Assembly: GCA_935421135.1 (NCBI GenBank)
Contig: OW285194.1
Coordinates: 2,068,501-2,132,500, forward strand
DNA: 64,000 nucleotides
Reading direction: 5' to 3'
DNA from: Bugulina stolonifera
Taxonomy: Eukaryota > Bryozoa > Gymnolaemata > Cheilostomatida > Bugulidae
Under the pieces are notes generated by a model, which worked only from the letters and a program-made list of their open reading frames with translations, was not told where the DNA came from and made no database searches. This document shows, piece after piece, positions 26,801-36,648 of this stretch. The position numbers and the translations under genes are program-made. The first letter of the stretch is position 1. Each line of letters starts with the position of its first letter.

Positions 26801-29800
26801 GTGTCAAAGTAACACAATATAAAAACAAGCAATGAGACCCAATGGGATGTTAAAAAACGTAGCTTATACCACAACTCCGAGATTCTTCGCACATAACCAT
26901 AGCACAGCCAATGGCTTAATCGGTCAAGAATTCACTATATAATGCAAGATTCAATCAGAGAGTGTTGCAGATCTTGTGTAGCTATGAGAAAAATAATCAG
27001 ATTTAACACTATTTTTAAAACAAGTACCACAGAATTGTAATAGACAAACGACTCCTCACTTGTTGGTTACAGTGACAGAGCTAGCAGTTAGAGGGTTGAC
27101 TGTACTGGGAGGGCACGGCATAGACTGTGTATCATCAGCCTGGGACAGCGAACTGTAGCCTAAAGTTCCAGCTGACTGTGAACTCAGCTGTCTCAATGGA
27201 GCACTGTTGAGTAGTTTAGCCTCTTCACTCAAGATCCCTTCACTTTGAGTATCGGGGAGGATAGGGTGACCACCCATGATTGTCTGCAATAAGCAAAATA
27301 CAATTGCCTATAACTAATGTCACAATGTCCTGCTGAATGAAAGGGGTAAAACAGAGCTTACGTTGTTCAAGCAATAAAATTTGAAAGGAATATGCCGTGT
27401 GTTAAATAGCAGCTAAAACAGACCTGGGAATCACTTGCTACATCATTATCTTCTTCTTTAAATGTCTCTTTTGCGGCATCAGATTTCCTTCCTGTGAGAT
27501 CATCAACTTTACTTCCTGTAACATCATCAGCTTCATTTCCTGTGACATCATCAGCTTTACTTCCTGTGACATTGTTGTCTTTACTTCCTGTGACATCATC
27601 TACTTTACGTCCTGTGATCTCACTAATTAGGTCAGGCAGATCTTCATCCTCACTTGCAGACTTGTCCCCTCCAATACATTTATCCCTCACACTAGATGCT
27701 GTAGGGTTCGAGTCTTCAGACAGTTTGGATGACTAGAATTATAAAAACCGTTTGATAACAGTTACTCATACACCTTAATATGCTGAATAATAAATAATTT
27801 ACTAAAGCAACAACCTGATAAGTTCTCAGTGTACATTATTGTAATATTATCTCGGGTGAACATAGCCAGCAATAACTGGTACATTGTTTGGGGCGCCGTT
27901 GGAACCGAGGGCTAAGTACATCATGGGGTATGAAATATGATGTATTTATATGTACATGCATTTAATGGTTGTATGAAAGCCGGTTGCAAAACTTCCTATT
28001 TGAAATATGACTGTACTTCCTATAATTGGTAAGTTCCAGGAGCATGGAGATAACCTCAGTGCTATAATATAGAAAGGAGTGTAGCAATGTAGCCCACTAA
28101 CCAGGGGTTTCACTTTGACAGGAGTGTAGAGCAGAGGATTATCAGGCATCTCTTCAATGTACTTGGGAGGTCTGCTAGGTCTAGAGGTTAGCTTCAGCTT
28201 TGACCTCTTAGTTGATGAGTTGTTTGAGGTGGTCCTTAGGGCCGCCAGTAGCTGGGGAGCTTGTTCTGAAAGGAACTCACGCAATGACTTCTTAGGAGGC
28301 TGGTACACTGGTACAGTTACCTCTTGTTCTATAGTAGTAGTAGAGGCAATAGTTAGCGAACTATATCTGTATTATAGGGTGACATTACACACAAAGTCAC
28401 CTACACGTGAGATGAGGGAGGAGGGAGAAGGCTAGGACTAGCAGCTAAGGCTACACAATCCATTGGATAGAGTACATGTGTTAGCACTGTTCATATTTAC
28501 ATGCAGTAGATGCTATAAGAATACCTAAAAAATAAGCCAATAGTATACAATGCTTACATATTGTACATACAGTAGGTATTCAATATTAGCGGTCATGTAT
28601 TATTTACAATTACATCAGCAAAGAGAGTGAGAAACCCCTCATTGTATATGCCCTCGTGCCATCAACACCCATTTTGGAATTGCCTCCCCTTGACAGCCAT
28701 CACGGACATAAATTATAGGGACATTCAATTAACACAAACACTGACCTCTTAACACAAACACTGACCTCTTAACATTCTCTGCTTCTCACTGTAGATCTTC
28801 AGCTTCTCGTCTACCTTTGCTGCTCGTTTTGCCGACTTTGACTCCTTTTTACTGGCAGGCTGAATGCATATCAACAGTGTTACTGCTATCTACCAGCACT
28901 GGCAGGATTTAAATAATCGACTCAATGGAGTTGTGTATCCTTGTTTATCAATGATATCCAAACTAGGGTAGTAAGCTATACCTTCTGTGTTGTCTGCACA
29001 TAATGTAACAGCATTTCATTCACAAGATAACTATAGGAAATATACTGCATGTAGCGTATTTATGTATACAACGATAAAACTTTTTAAATGTCTACCACCT
29101 TTTGTTAACTATTAGTGTATTAGCGACCTCTTGGACAGATTTGGGTCGCAAATAAAAATCCCAATATGACTTTAACTAGATACTAGTGCCCCAACTGCAC
29201 TATTTATTCAGCCATCTCTAAACAGTAGAATAATGAAGATAGAAACACATGAGAGATGGCGGGTGAATTTGATGCTCACGTAGCGCATGTTAACGGAAGC
29301 AGTGATGCAATTTGCTCACCAGCAATCAGCTGGTAAACAAAATTCGTAAACACCATAGTGTGAGTTGTCATGCAGTGAATAACAGCTGTAATATCATTTG
29401 CTAATCAGCACACCACATTCCTTCACACCCAGTATATTTAACAGATTATACTGCTTGACGTTTGACAACAAAAATACTCTAGTGTGTTCCCACCTTACCA
29501 TCCAGTGACAATATCTACTAATAGCACGTAGCCCACACAATGTGATCAAATCCTAAATACTTACTCCAGAAAACTTGGAGCTTAGTTTGTGAGTTGTCTC
29601 CTCTTCTTCCTCACTACCATTAGAATCCTTGGAATCCTCATCATTTTCACTGCTCTCCTCAGCATCATATAGATCTGTGTCAAGCTTTGAAGAGTTGAGT
29701 TGAGTCTGTACGAATAAGAGAGATCATTGTACTACATGAATATAAACTACAGCTCAGTGGTGTATGTGGGGTGCAGACTATTGCCATTACTATGGCTCAA

Positions 29801-31695
29801 AGAGCTTGGCCATCAACTAAGTTGCCCAACTGAAAATTGACTATTTAGTATTCCTATCAAATATTATATTCACTCTTCTCCTTAAATCTATGGAGTAGAC
29901 AACTCCCAAGCCCAACATTAATCTAAATATTTCCTCCTATTGCCACGCTTGTTTCAGCAGCACTTGATTGAATGAATGTATTAATTATCTACTACTCACA
30001 TAAAGGTGGAAAAAGAGTAGGAAATACTTTCGCCACGTTTTCATCACGTTTTGCCAGCGTGATCAGGGTTTTTGCACCGGACAACGCTCATTAGCCATAT
30101 GTCCTTCACAAACGCAATTTCTATTCAAGTGTGTGTTCCAAGGCAGGCAATTATTATTATATATGCATCCTACGTGCGCATCATATTATAACGGCGACTC
30201 CATTTGTAGCCTTTATTGACAGACAAATGTGCGGAATGGTGTAACTAAAACTTAGCTGGCCAATCATAAGCCAGCGTTATCAAGAGCGAAAAGCAAAATA
30301 TTAAACATGTTAGATACTGGACGAACAGGGTATCGTTCCACCATCACTTCGCGGCGACTAAAGTCTGTTTCCACCTTTACACTGCTAACACGATTCCCCT
30401 ATTGATAGTTCCAGTTATGACAATTAAGAATAATAACTACAAGACCAAAGAGTCACTGAACTGCTGCAGCTAGTAGTCAGTTACTAACCGACTACTACTA
30501 TCTACTTACCTTGCGTGTTGATGTGCTGCTGCCATGACGCTGACTTGGCACTTTGCCAGAGGAGAGTGTCACCTCATCATCCGAACTATCAGAGTCACTG
30601 ACTGCTTTGGTTCGTTTCCTTTTCTTTTTCCTCCTACTACTATTGGAGCTATTAGCAGATCCATCACTCTGATCAGATAGATGCACGCCTTCACGCTTTT
30701 GATTGGATAACACTTTACTCGAATTGTCACTGTCTGATTTACCACTATCTGAGTCGTTGTCAGGAGCTTTCTTATTGGCTATCTTAGAACTATTCGAGTC
30801 ACTCTCAGAGTCAGACAGCACCTGTTTCGTTCTACGCTTTCTGTTTGTAGGAGCATTATCACTGTCACTATGACAACCAGAGAGCTTGACAGCAGGCACA
30901 GGTGTCTGTTCACTAGATTCACTGTCACTAGGAGATATAACATGCAAGATTAGAAAGTCAGAGGTAATAGTTAAATATGCAGTATTATTTGAAACCACGA
31001 ATAACATGACTGTGCATCGCTTGCAATAAAAAAGTCAATCCCTTATCCATAGAACAGTATAGGAGTGACATTTATACTCAGCATGCCCCGCCCCTTTCTC
31101 GTTGAAACCACACCCTATCTAGCATGATCATCACAGACCACACCCACCTGTCATCATATCACATGCCACACCCACCTCTCATCATATCACAGACCACACC
31201 CACCTCTCATCCTATCACAGACCACACCCACCTCTCATCATATCACAGGCCACACCCACCTGTCATCCTATCACAGGGCACACCCACCTGTCATCATTTA
31301 GAATGCCACTATTGATAAGTATTTCTTCGGCAGTATCAAGTTTACTGCGTTTAGCTGAAGCAGTAGATATGTTAGAGGTCTGTGCAGGTGTTTCATCCTC
31401 TTCTGAACCCTCGCTAGACGATTCTATAGTCTTTCTTTTCATCTGCTTAACAGGAAAAACAAACACAGCCATCATAGTAATCATATTTTTTCACTGCTCC
31501 ATGTAACCTGATTTAATACAGTATTAAGCGAGATAAGTAGATATAAAATTGTGTCAAATCACTTAGGCCTACCTGTTTCTTGGAGCCAGGAGGGACGTTC
31601 TCCTTCAGACTGTCTTGGTCAGAGTCGACCTCCATAACGGAACGAGGGAGAGTCAGCGTATCCACAGGCATCGTGTACTCCTCAGTCAGTCCGTT
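8353..31695 (-). CDS. CLSPN: claspin, ATR-Chk1 checkpoint mediator (spliced, about 28 exons)
   Basis: Exons, 5' to 3': 31695-31573, 31442-31288, 30927-30510, 29705-29565, 28859-28766, 28328-28102, 27732-27424, 27283-27060, 26734-26595, 26209-26101, 23548-23520, optional microexons 23417-23400 and 23291-23274, 23159-23040, 16134-15947, 15419-15329, 14953-14827, 14200-13955, 13417-13242, 12918-12857, 11855-11752, 11119-10946, 10691-10573, 10052-9907, 9253-9205, 9065-8950, 8824-8669, 8373-8353 (TGA). All junctions are GT-AG and phases agree throughout, giving about 1,291 codons from the first Met in exon 1 (vertebrate claspin is about 1,340). Claspin is a nuclear fork-associated protein that bridges ATR and Chk1. 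Identification rests on an acidic Ser-rich N-terminus, a replication-fork region around the KKSLREFLSEQ segment, a Chk1-binding motif EDEIVGLCSGQF, and the block LLPDGDLHSD followed by RKFRWRHVG. The true start may lie in an unseen upstream exon, since exon 1 is open in frame 5' of MPVDT. Confidence 0.9.
9284..9696. mobile_element. Tc1/mariner-type (pogo/Tigger-like) MITE, copy 2
   Basis: Same family as 5998-6440, with identical CAGTGGAACTTGCTTAATTC start, inverted end and flanking TA pair. It lies in the claspin intron between exons 9907-10052 and 9205-9253 and disrupts no exon. Confidence 0.85.
11398..11751. repeat. 40-bp minisatellite anchored at a claspin splice donor
   Basis: About nine units of 40 bp. 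On the gene strand each begins GTTAGTATTATATC, the same bases as the authentic donor of exon 11752-11855, where the array begins. The paralogous copy at 1300-1327 has only about one unit, so the array grew (or shrank) after the duplication. Confidence 0.92.
12224..12372. repeat. CAGTTACAGTA-type short tandem repeat
   Basis: Degenerate repeats of ACAGTTACAGTACAGTCAGA in a claspin intron, not next to a splice site. The surrounding 12380-12850 shows nothing else. Confidence 0.85.
13955..14200 (-). CDS. CLSPN: claspin exon with Chk1-binding (CKB) motif
   Basis: The exon ends with EDEIVGLCSGQFGSTQSQR. EDEIVGLCSGQF matches the claspin CKB pattern ExxxLC(S/T)GxF, whose Ser/Thr is phosphorylated so that Chk1 can bind. 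Vertebrate claspin has three such motifs; I see one here. Acceptor TTCAG and donor GTAAGT are clear, and phases agree on both sides. The next exon upstream (14827-14953) carries no recognisable motif. Confidence 0.9.
15329..16134 (-). CDS. CLSPN: claspin exons, acidic DE-rich region
   Basis: With the preceding exon 23040-23159 (AVLKQILKAKLAEKRGEELK, aligning with vertebrate LQVLKAKLQEAMKLR), exons 15947-16134 and 15329-15419 encode an acidic tract (EDEILDEDYEFSDEEAEDEE, a run of five Asp, DSDEEEE). This matches the Glu-rich middle of claspin. The acceptor of exon 16134 was chosen by phase among several nearby CAAG sites, so its 5' edge is less sure. Confidence 0.8.
15440..15946. repeat. 14-bp minisatellite filling a claspin intron
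   Basis: The gene strand starts at the donor of exon 15947-16134 with GTAAGTGACTAATAG and continues into degenerate TAGTCAGTAGCTAG units, then short GTAGTTATATG repeats up to the next exon. Almost the whole intron is repeat. The same unit forms the donor-anchored array at 39201-39640 in the other gene. Confidence 0.88.
16285..17619. repeat. 15-bp AT-rich minisatellite with orientation switches
   Basis: Units of GTCTATATGTATATA and their complement TATATACATATAGAC. Orientation flips several times (near 16628, 16757, 16915, 17033, 17104, 17391 and 17421), so adjacent blocks are inverted repeats able to form hairpins. Open frames on both strands (YIVYM/LYTYR repeats) arise only from the period of three. 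Lies in a claspin intron. Confidence 0.93.
17620..21502. mobile_element. 3.9-kb fold-back DNA transposon with about 1.3-kb inverted repeats
   Basis: The outer ends read GGGTAATTCCATGGGGACTG on the left and GGGCCATTCCATGGGGACTG (complement) on the right. Homology between the arms continues with small differences to about 18915 on the left and back to about 20235 on the right. The element sits in the TATAGTC minisatellite, a few units of which resume at 21503. Between the arms is a piggyBac-like insertion. No transposase was recognised. It lies in a claspin intron. Superfamily unknown. Confidence 0.85.
18937..19848. mobile_element. non-autonomous piggyBac-like element, nested
   Basis: Flanked by TTAA on both sides, with ends CCCTTTCGC and its complement GCAAAAGGG, as in piggyBac elements. 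The right part contains palindromes GCGACATTTATGTCGC, giving strong hairpins. On the minus strand a 55-codon frame beginning MATSSQNELPRRSTRVRRDF, near 19424-19590, resembles a short N-terminal transposase remnant; the catalytic part is missing. It lies between the arms of the fold-back element. Confidence 0.78.
21620..23039. repeat. 67-bp minisatellite anchored at a claspin splice donor
   Basis: About 21 units of 67 bp containing TGTATATGTCTTGCATAGCC and ACATGTATACATATACTAT. It ends at the donor of exon 23040-23159. On the gene strand the real donor is GTCGGTATATC, and every unit has AGTAG followed by GTAGGTATATC or GTCGGTATATC, so the donor is copied in each unit. Confidence 0.93.
23274..23417 (-). 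CDS. CLSPN: two duplicated 18-nt claspin microexons
   Basis: Positions 23400-23417 and 23274-23291 are exact copies of the last 18 nt of the 29-nt exon. Each is preceded by a TATGCAG acceptor and followed by a GTAATT donor. Both are phase 1-1, so inclusion of each would add AEETGG in frame. Whether they are spliced in is unknown; the acceptors have weak pyrimidine tracts. Confidence 0.5.
23520..23548 (-). CDS. CLSPN: claspin 29-nt exon (NKTAEETGG)
   Basis: A 29-nt exon with acceptor GCTTACAG and donor GTAATT. It joins the phase-2 end of the exon at 26101 to the phase-1 start of the exon at 23159 and reads R-NKTAEETGG-V. Without it the two flanking exons are out of phase, which is the main evidence that it is used. 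Confidence 0.75.
23886..24697. mobile_element. MITE with 18-bp inverted ends and TTAA flanks
   Basis: CTTAAAGCATTAAGGAAA at the left and its exact complement TTTCCTTAATGCTTTAAG at the right. If TTAA is the target duplication the element is 23890-24693. No transposase. The TTAA target would fit Kolobok or piggyBac groups. Just to the right, 24699-24746 is a 16-bp-arm hairpin (AAGGGATTATTTTACA). Confidence 0.68.
24870..26093. repeat. 33-bp minisatellite next to a claspin splice donor
   Basis: About 36 units with GTTGTGGTAGTTAGTGTATG plus AAGTGTATGTATA. It begins about 8 bp past the donor GTAAGT of exon 26101-26209. The 388-codon minus-strand frame (HTLHTLTTTTI repeats) results from the 33-bp period and is not a gene. 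Confidence 0.93.
26101..29705 (-). CDS. CLSPN: claspin exons 4-10, fork-binding and central region
   Basis: Exons 29565-29705, 28766-28859, 28102-28328, 27424-27732, 27060-27283, 26595-26734, 26101-26209. Exons 5-6 encode SKKESKSAKRAAKVDEKL, then RMLREQEVTVPVYQPPKKSL and REFLSEQ. This aligns with the vertebrate stretch of KERKAARLSKEAL, LIRESALNLPY and the HDFF segment. Exon 7 holds an internal peptide repeat built on VTGSKxDD (five copies). Exon 9 encodes KNRLRRLLGDSVDLDIVPQL, which fits vertebrate claspin around LKQLGVDVSIKPRL. Confidence 0.85.
26395..26577. repeat. short minisatellite near a claspin splice donor
   Basis: Units of about 27-30 bp, CAGTGAGATAGTAACTGTAT plus TACTACT, starting about 17 bp past the donor of exon 26595-26734. 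Confidence 0.85.
28741..28780. repeat. 20-bp dimer spanning a claspin splice donor
   Basis: On the gene strand TTAAGAG followed by GTCAGTGTTTGTG occurs twice in direct succession. The first copy is the real exon end (28766) and donor; the second is an identical decoy 20 nt downstream. Confidence 0.85.
30002..30379. mobile_element. MITE with AAAGGTGGAAA ends
   Basis: Starts TAAAGGTGGAAAAAGAG and ends with the inverted form GTCTGTTTCCACCTTTA, probably with a TA duplication. Interior motifs (CGTTTTGCCAGCGT, GGCAGGCAATTATT) recur in the related copies at 43413-43839 and 58732-59136. Lies in a claspin intron. Confidence 0.7.
30510..31695 (-). CDS. CLSPN: claspin exons 1-3, acidic Ser-rich N-terminus
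   Basis: Exon 1 (31573-31695) includes MPVDTLTLPRSVMEVDSDQD and ends SKKQ. Exon 2 (31288-31442) is MKRKTIESSSEGSEEDE onward to ILNDD. Exon 3 (30510-30927) is a 139-residue tract of Ser/Asp clusters (DSESS, SDSESDSNSS, SDSDSSDDE) mixed with basic runs (NRKRRTK, RRKKKRKRTK). Such SD/SE clusters are typical casein-kinase targets and match the loosely conserved N-terminus of claspin. Basic runs could be nuclear localisation signals. Confidence 0.8.
31124..31297. repeat. 28-bp minisatellite carrying exon tail and donor
   Basis: On the gene strand each unit has GATGACAG (or GATGAGAG) followed by GTGGGTGTG, which is the last 8 nt of exon 31288-31442 plus its donor. About six successive donor copies sit 28 nt apart. 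Confidence 0.9.
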
Positions 31696-31699
31696 CTGC

Positions 31700-32570
31700 A
31701 AACAGGCGTTCAATTGAAGGATATTAGCTGAAGATAGGCAAAGTACATGGCCTCCAGAATCTAACACATGTATGACTACATTAGTATAGGCCTTATTCTG
31801 TAAAGTAGTAGGCCTACTAGATGCATTTCGGGCAATTTCCCTTTCTGCTGACTAGGTTCATTAAATCCCATAGCTTGGTTTTTGCTCATTTTCAATAAGA
31901 CACGCGATTTTTGCGGATTTTCAATTGCATCAAAAAGACATGTGAATATGAATATCCTTCCTTGTACCGGGATCGGAATGATGCACCAGATGACAACTCA
32001 GTATGTGAAACATACAGTTAGACAGTCATCCTAACTCATTATCAATTCGGTGACCTAAAGTAAACCATAACGCCATTACTGGATAATATAATATTGTAGC
32101 CTATACTGCATTAAATGTAGACGATGTTAGATGATGTAAACCTAAGAGGAACTGTGTAGGCCTACATGGAATGCTACTCTAAAATATCACGTGTCGGATT
32201 GGCTACTTGTTTCAGTTGACTAACAAACTACAAGTATATATCAGTCAGAAGTAAATTTTCTCCATGTATTCTAAGACGTGTGCCAGGTCCACACAATTGA
32301 GCCAGGTAGCAGGGTATTTTATTCTTAACTTTTCAGGGGAAAGAAACGAGTTAAACTGAAGTAGGTAGAAAACAAGCAATACAAAGATCGAGCCGGATGA
32401 TCTAGTCTAACAACTATTTTAGGTTCAGACAGATGATCAACCAGTAGCTTGGTAATATTTTAGCACCTCGCCAACCATAGTCAAATATATACATACACAT
32501 GTACATGTATATTATATAGGCCTATATCAATAATACAAACAAAAATTGTTAAAGTTGGACTGCAATGAAG
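31700..32570. other. claspin upstream region, nothing firm
   Basis: No exon with matching phase and start codon was found here to extend claspin, although the first claspin exon seems to have an acceptor (TTTGCAG) and an open frame upstream. A 5' exon may be hidden further right. Confidence 0.4.
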
Positions 32571-32579
32571 AACAATGTG

Positions 32580-32720
32580 TTCTAGCATTTTACATGGTAT
32601 GTTGGTGAGGGAGTAGGTCGGTAGTTTGATGGTTCCTCTTTAGGACCTTCTTCGTGGATTGGTTTGACATTGGCAGTTTTCCACTGATGTGGTAGTGCCC
32701 CACTGTTAATTGAGACTTGG
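32580..32720 (-). pseudogene. LINE reverse-transcriptase scrap
   Basis: The minus strand reads GALPHQWKTANVKPIHEEG followed by EEPSNYRPT, a non-LTR reverse transcriptase pattern (LPxxWKxAxVxPIxKxG, then PxNYRPISL). Only about 45 codons remain and the frame breaks afterwards. Confidence 0.7.
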
Positions 32721-33018
32721 AAAATATATGCAAGACATTTGGCTGTGTGGTAACAGGATCCACAGGGAGTTCACACCTTCACTTTGTATTATTGGATAGG
32801 CATAGGCCCTACATATGTTCATATTTTATCTATATAGTATATATTAGGGTCTCCATGTTTTTTTGCATGCAAGTACGGTCCCAGTGGGAATGTTTATTTC
32901 AAATACAAATTAATATCAATTAATCATACTTAATTTATTGTTAAATTATTATTTATAATAATAATTAATATAAGTATAATTAAATTCAATTATTGAAATA
33001 TTATGGTAAGTTATTATT

Positions 33019-33070
33019 ATATGAATTATGATAATTATTATTATTATAATAATAGTTATCATAATTCATA
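33019..33070. repeat. AT-rich perfect-arm palindrome
   Basis: ATATGAATTATGATAA on the left faces TTATCATAATTCATAT on the right around a core of TTATTATTATAATAATAG. It flanks the mariner element. Confidence 0.85.
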
Positions 33071-33080
33071 TATACATGTA

Positions 33081-34725
33081 TGAGGGGCGATCAATAAGTA
33101 GGGAGACTTTTTTGGTAGAGATACAGAATGCATTTACATACTTAAATTTTTCTGTCACCTCCAAACTACTCTTTTTGGTGGTCTATACACTGATTCCAGC
33201 ATTCTTGTCATGTTTCCAAGTACCTCAAACACTCTGTCTTTAAAACCTCATTTGGCGATTTTGTTGCATTTTACTTTATCTTATTTGCATCATCAAAATT
33301 TTGACCTCTCAAAGTCATTTTGACTCGAGGCAGCATTTAGAAGTCACACGGTGCTAGGAATAAAGAATAAAGTGGATGTAGCAATACAGTGGCACTGTGC
33401 TTGGCCAGGAATGACCTAACTGCCAACGCATTATAAGCAGGCTCGTTGACGTGGTGGATATATCAATTGTTTGTTGCTTACTTTTCTGGCCTTTTGTGCT
33501 TATAGTGCATCATGTAAGCTCTCCATGACTTTCAAATAGAATTCTATATTACAGTTTGCCCTTTAGGTGAAAATTCCCACCTATATATTGTATTGGTTTC
33601 TGGTATTTCGTGCGGTCGTCCTTGGACGACTACCGACCCAAAACTGAAGTACCTATGAGTGGTGCTAGGCCTTCTCATTACATGAAAGATCGAACGGTCT
33701 CAGTAGCCCAATAACTACCAGAGACGACCCATCTGGTCCCAAGTCTGACTTTCAGACTATAAGTTGAAAGAGAGTGATCCGACCTAGTAGGCGGTTCGCT
33801 AAGCAAATGGCCGGACAAAAGGAAGTGAAAGTCTCTGTATCAAGTATAGATGTGTCTTTATTGAAAGCCAAGTGAAGACTGAGACAACGAATGATAAAAC
33901 ATGGCCCTTTATATAGTATAAGGACTTCCGCCCGACGTAGTGTCGGGAAAAGACGACATAAGGTCATCCGGAAGTTGCGCAACAACATGGCCGCCGGAAG
34001 CCCGACGGCCGACCCAAAAATAGGTCGGGCTATACAAAAGTTGCTTATAATCATCCAATTCATGTACAAAATGAATATCAAGGGATTCTGAGAGGTCGGG
34101 CCTCTTTACATGGGTATAAAAGGTACCAAAAGACTTAGTAATTATTATACAAGTATATACAATGACATAGTAGCTAAGCAATGTAGAATGCAAGCAGGTA
34201 TATACATATAAGCACACATAATAATGAGTGTCAAGTGATAAGAGACGACTGTGCGTACCATCACAATATTTTCTTTGGGTTGATTGATTGTTGAACAAGT
34301 TTGACATTATTGTCCGTTTTACAAGTCACAGGGTGACCTGACCTTGCCTAATGTCTTTCTATAAGTCACAGACCTTAAAATGTGTCATACCACTTGAACG
34401 TAGCAGACCTTGATAGAGCAATATCTCTACAAACAGTTTGCATCATTTCATAGTCTTCCGTTGGTTTTTTCCAAGTTTATACCAAAATTCTATCTGCTGC
34501 TCAATTTCCTCGTGATTTGCCATCTCACAAAATGAGACGGTCGCACTAGATAGCCCTTCACATAATTCTAATTTCCTGATGTTAGGATCGGATGATGCAA
34601 TTGCAGTGAACTCATGCATATGGCATTACAAGATGCTGCCAAACAACATATTCCAATAACAAATGCACATGGCCATGCTAGATGTCTGTACTAAAAAAGT
34701 CTCCCTACTTATTGATCGCCCCTCG
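33081..34725 (-). mobile_element. mariner element with degraded transposase, split by an LTR
   Basis: Ends TGAGGGGCGATCAATAAGTA and, inverted, TACTTATTGATCGCCCCTCG, flanked by TA. The minus strand keeps a mariner N-terminal helix region near 34430-34530 (EEIEQQIEFWYKLGKNQRKT, then broken) and a C-terminal scrap near 33150-33230 (ESVYRPPKRVVWR). The DDD catalytic part is missing, replaced by the insertion 33589-34265. The element is dead. Confidence 0.85.
33589..34265. mobile_element. probable solo LTR inside the mariner element
   Basis: Begins TGTATTGGTTTCTGG and ends CCATCACA, with ATAT on both sides as a possible 4-bp duplication. More GC-rich than its host. No internal retrotransposon genes. 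Confidence 0.5.
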
Positions 34726-35185
34726 TATATGATTTAAATAGAAAAGAAATGATTATCATAATCATTTCCATTTGAATCAATCAATCATATCATTAGATTA
34801 TTCATATTATTTATATTTGATATTTTTATCATGATCTGTAAATTATAATCTTATGATCATTGGTCATTCCCATTAAGCAATCAAATGACCTTTCTTATTA
34901 TAATTAATTATATTTTATTATTATAATTTATAAAATAATAATTATAATAATCATTAAATTATTACATAAAAATACATAGATAAATAATTACAAAACTAAT
35001 AACTATAATAATTTAAATAAGGCATAGGCCATTGGACTTGGTTGCTATTCGCATCGCTACAATTGGCTCCTAGAACGGTAAACATGGGATATTATTTAAA
35101 ACGAGGGGCGGGGGAGGTAGGTAAGAGTTTGCCTAAAATATTAATTTTCGAAGTTAATAAATATAGCGGTAGCCCGTATTTTTAA

Positions 35186-35194
35186 TTTGGCGGG
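35186..35194 (+). promoter_or_regulatory. candidate E2F site in the divergent intergenic region
   Basis: TTTGGCGGG fits the E2F core. It lies in a locally CpG-richer patch (35100-35230) between claspin and the LEDGF-type gene. Claspin is E2F-controlled in mammals; use here is inference. Confidence 0.3.
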
Positions 35195-36640
35195 TTAGCG
35201 GAATAAACGTCATCCGAGACTCGCCTAATCGCATTACTATTTTTTTGTGAAATTAAGATATTTCTCATAGACTTGTTGTGTAAATTGTATTATTTTGCTT
35301 TTTATTTATAGATCAAGATTAGACAACATTTGATGCAATAAAAAACATATATACAACCATATGTAATTAATTATTAAGGTTAAGCTGCATTTCAGCTGTG
35401 GCCACTTAAAGGAAGCATGCATTGCGAATAGCATCCTAGCCTTAGCACCTCCGCCTATTGTAAGAATGGGCTTTATTTTAGTGGCCTCGTTATCTAGCAA
35501 ATCTGTACAGCTGATCTTGGGTTATTTTACTCTTCAACAAAAGGTAAAATTTTCCATTAATTTCAATCTGGCTGTTGCTAGTAAAATGTCCATGGTATGT
35601 TTCGCTGATGCTGTACTTGCACGCAAGTGCATGTATATGACAGTAGAATTTAAGTTAGCCTGATTATAACTTTACGTACCACGAACGTATTTAATCTGGT
35701 GACTGCATTGTTCCCTGTTGATTAAATTTTATTTATTTCAATTTGATTTTCTGATGAGATAGATTTAGATAAGATTAGATCTAGATCGGTCTCGGAGTCT
35801 GATCATCAAAGACAGATGAATCATTGACTGAGGTTCAGATGAGGTTGAGATCTTATTTTTTTGCTTGATTAATTCAATTATATTATTTGATGGTGACAAT
35901 TGTCTTCTTATTCCATTGTTATTGTAACTGGTGAGTGTATGTTTATTGTAGGTTTAGGCTAGTCAGTGGAGTGAGTAGTAATTCAATATTGATTAAATCT
36001 TACTTAGCTTTTTTATTTTATGTAATTTCTGTAGTAGTGTAGGCCTACTCTTGAATTTGAATCAGGGGAACACCTCAGTGGTACAGCGTGTTTATACACT
36101 GTTCTAGATTGTTATTGTACAGTCGTGTAGGCCTACTGCTGTTTTTTTTTATTAGTATTGGTTTGGATCAACAACGTCATAGGCCTACTTATTAGTTTCT
36201 TCCAATCTTTCAATGTGGTAATCAATTTTGTTCTTTATGCACATGCCTAGGAAATAATATGGTTAATAACTGCTACATTTTAATCGTAGACAATGATAAA
36301 AGCCTATAGCCTAAATATGATAGTTCACAATATTTTCATTAATTTCAAGTTTGCAGTCGGCCGAAATTAATTTTTACTAGCCCGATGAATAATTATGTAG
36401 CCTAAATCTTTCATTTTTAATTTCCGAGAGTATGAGTAGGCCTACAATTGATTAATATGCCCAATACCAAAGACTAATGATATTATGAGTAGGATAGATT
36501 AAGTCATACTGCTCCCAAGTGACTTTACTCAACAACAAGCTCCTCCCATGTAGCTGTTTATAGCTCAATATGTGTTTACACTGTATCACTCCACTTAGAA
36601 GACAGATATTTTCCAGTGCAAGAAGTGATTTTGCAAGATC

Positions 36641-36648
36641 TATAAATA
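36641..36648 (+). promoter_or_regulatory. candidate TATA box of the LEDGF-type gene
   Basis: TATAAATA lies 185 bp before the start codon. A possible 5'-UTR intron has donor GAG/GTGAGTAAA at about 36671 and acceptor TGTTACAG at about 36788. Confidence 0.35.
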
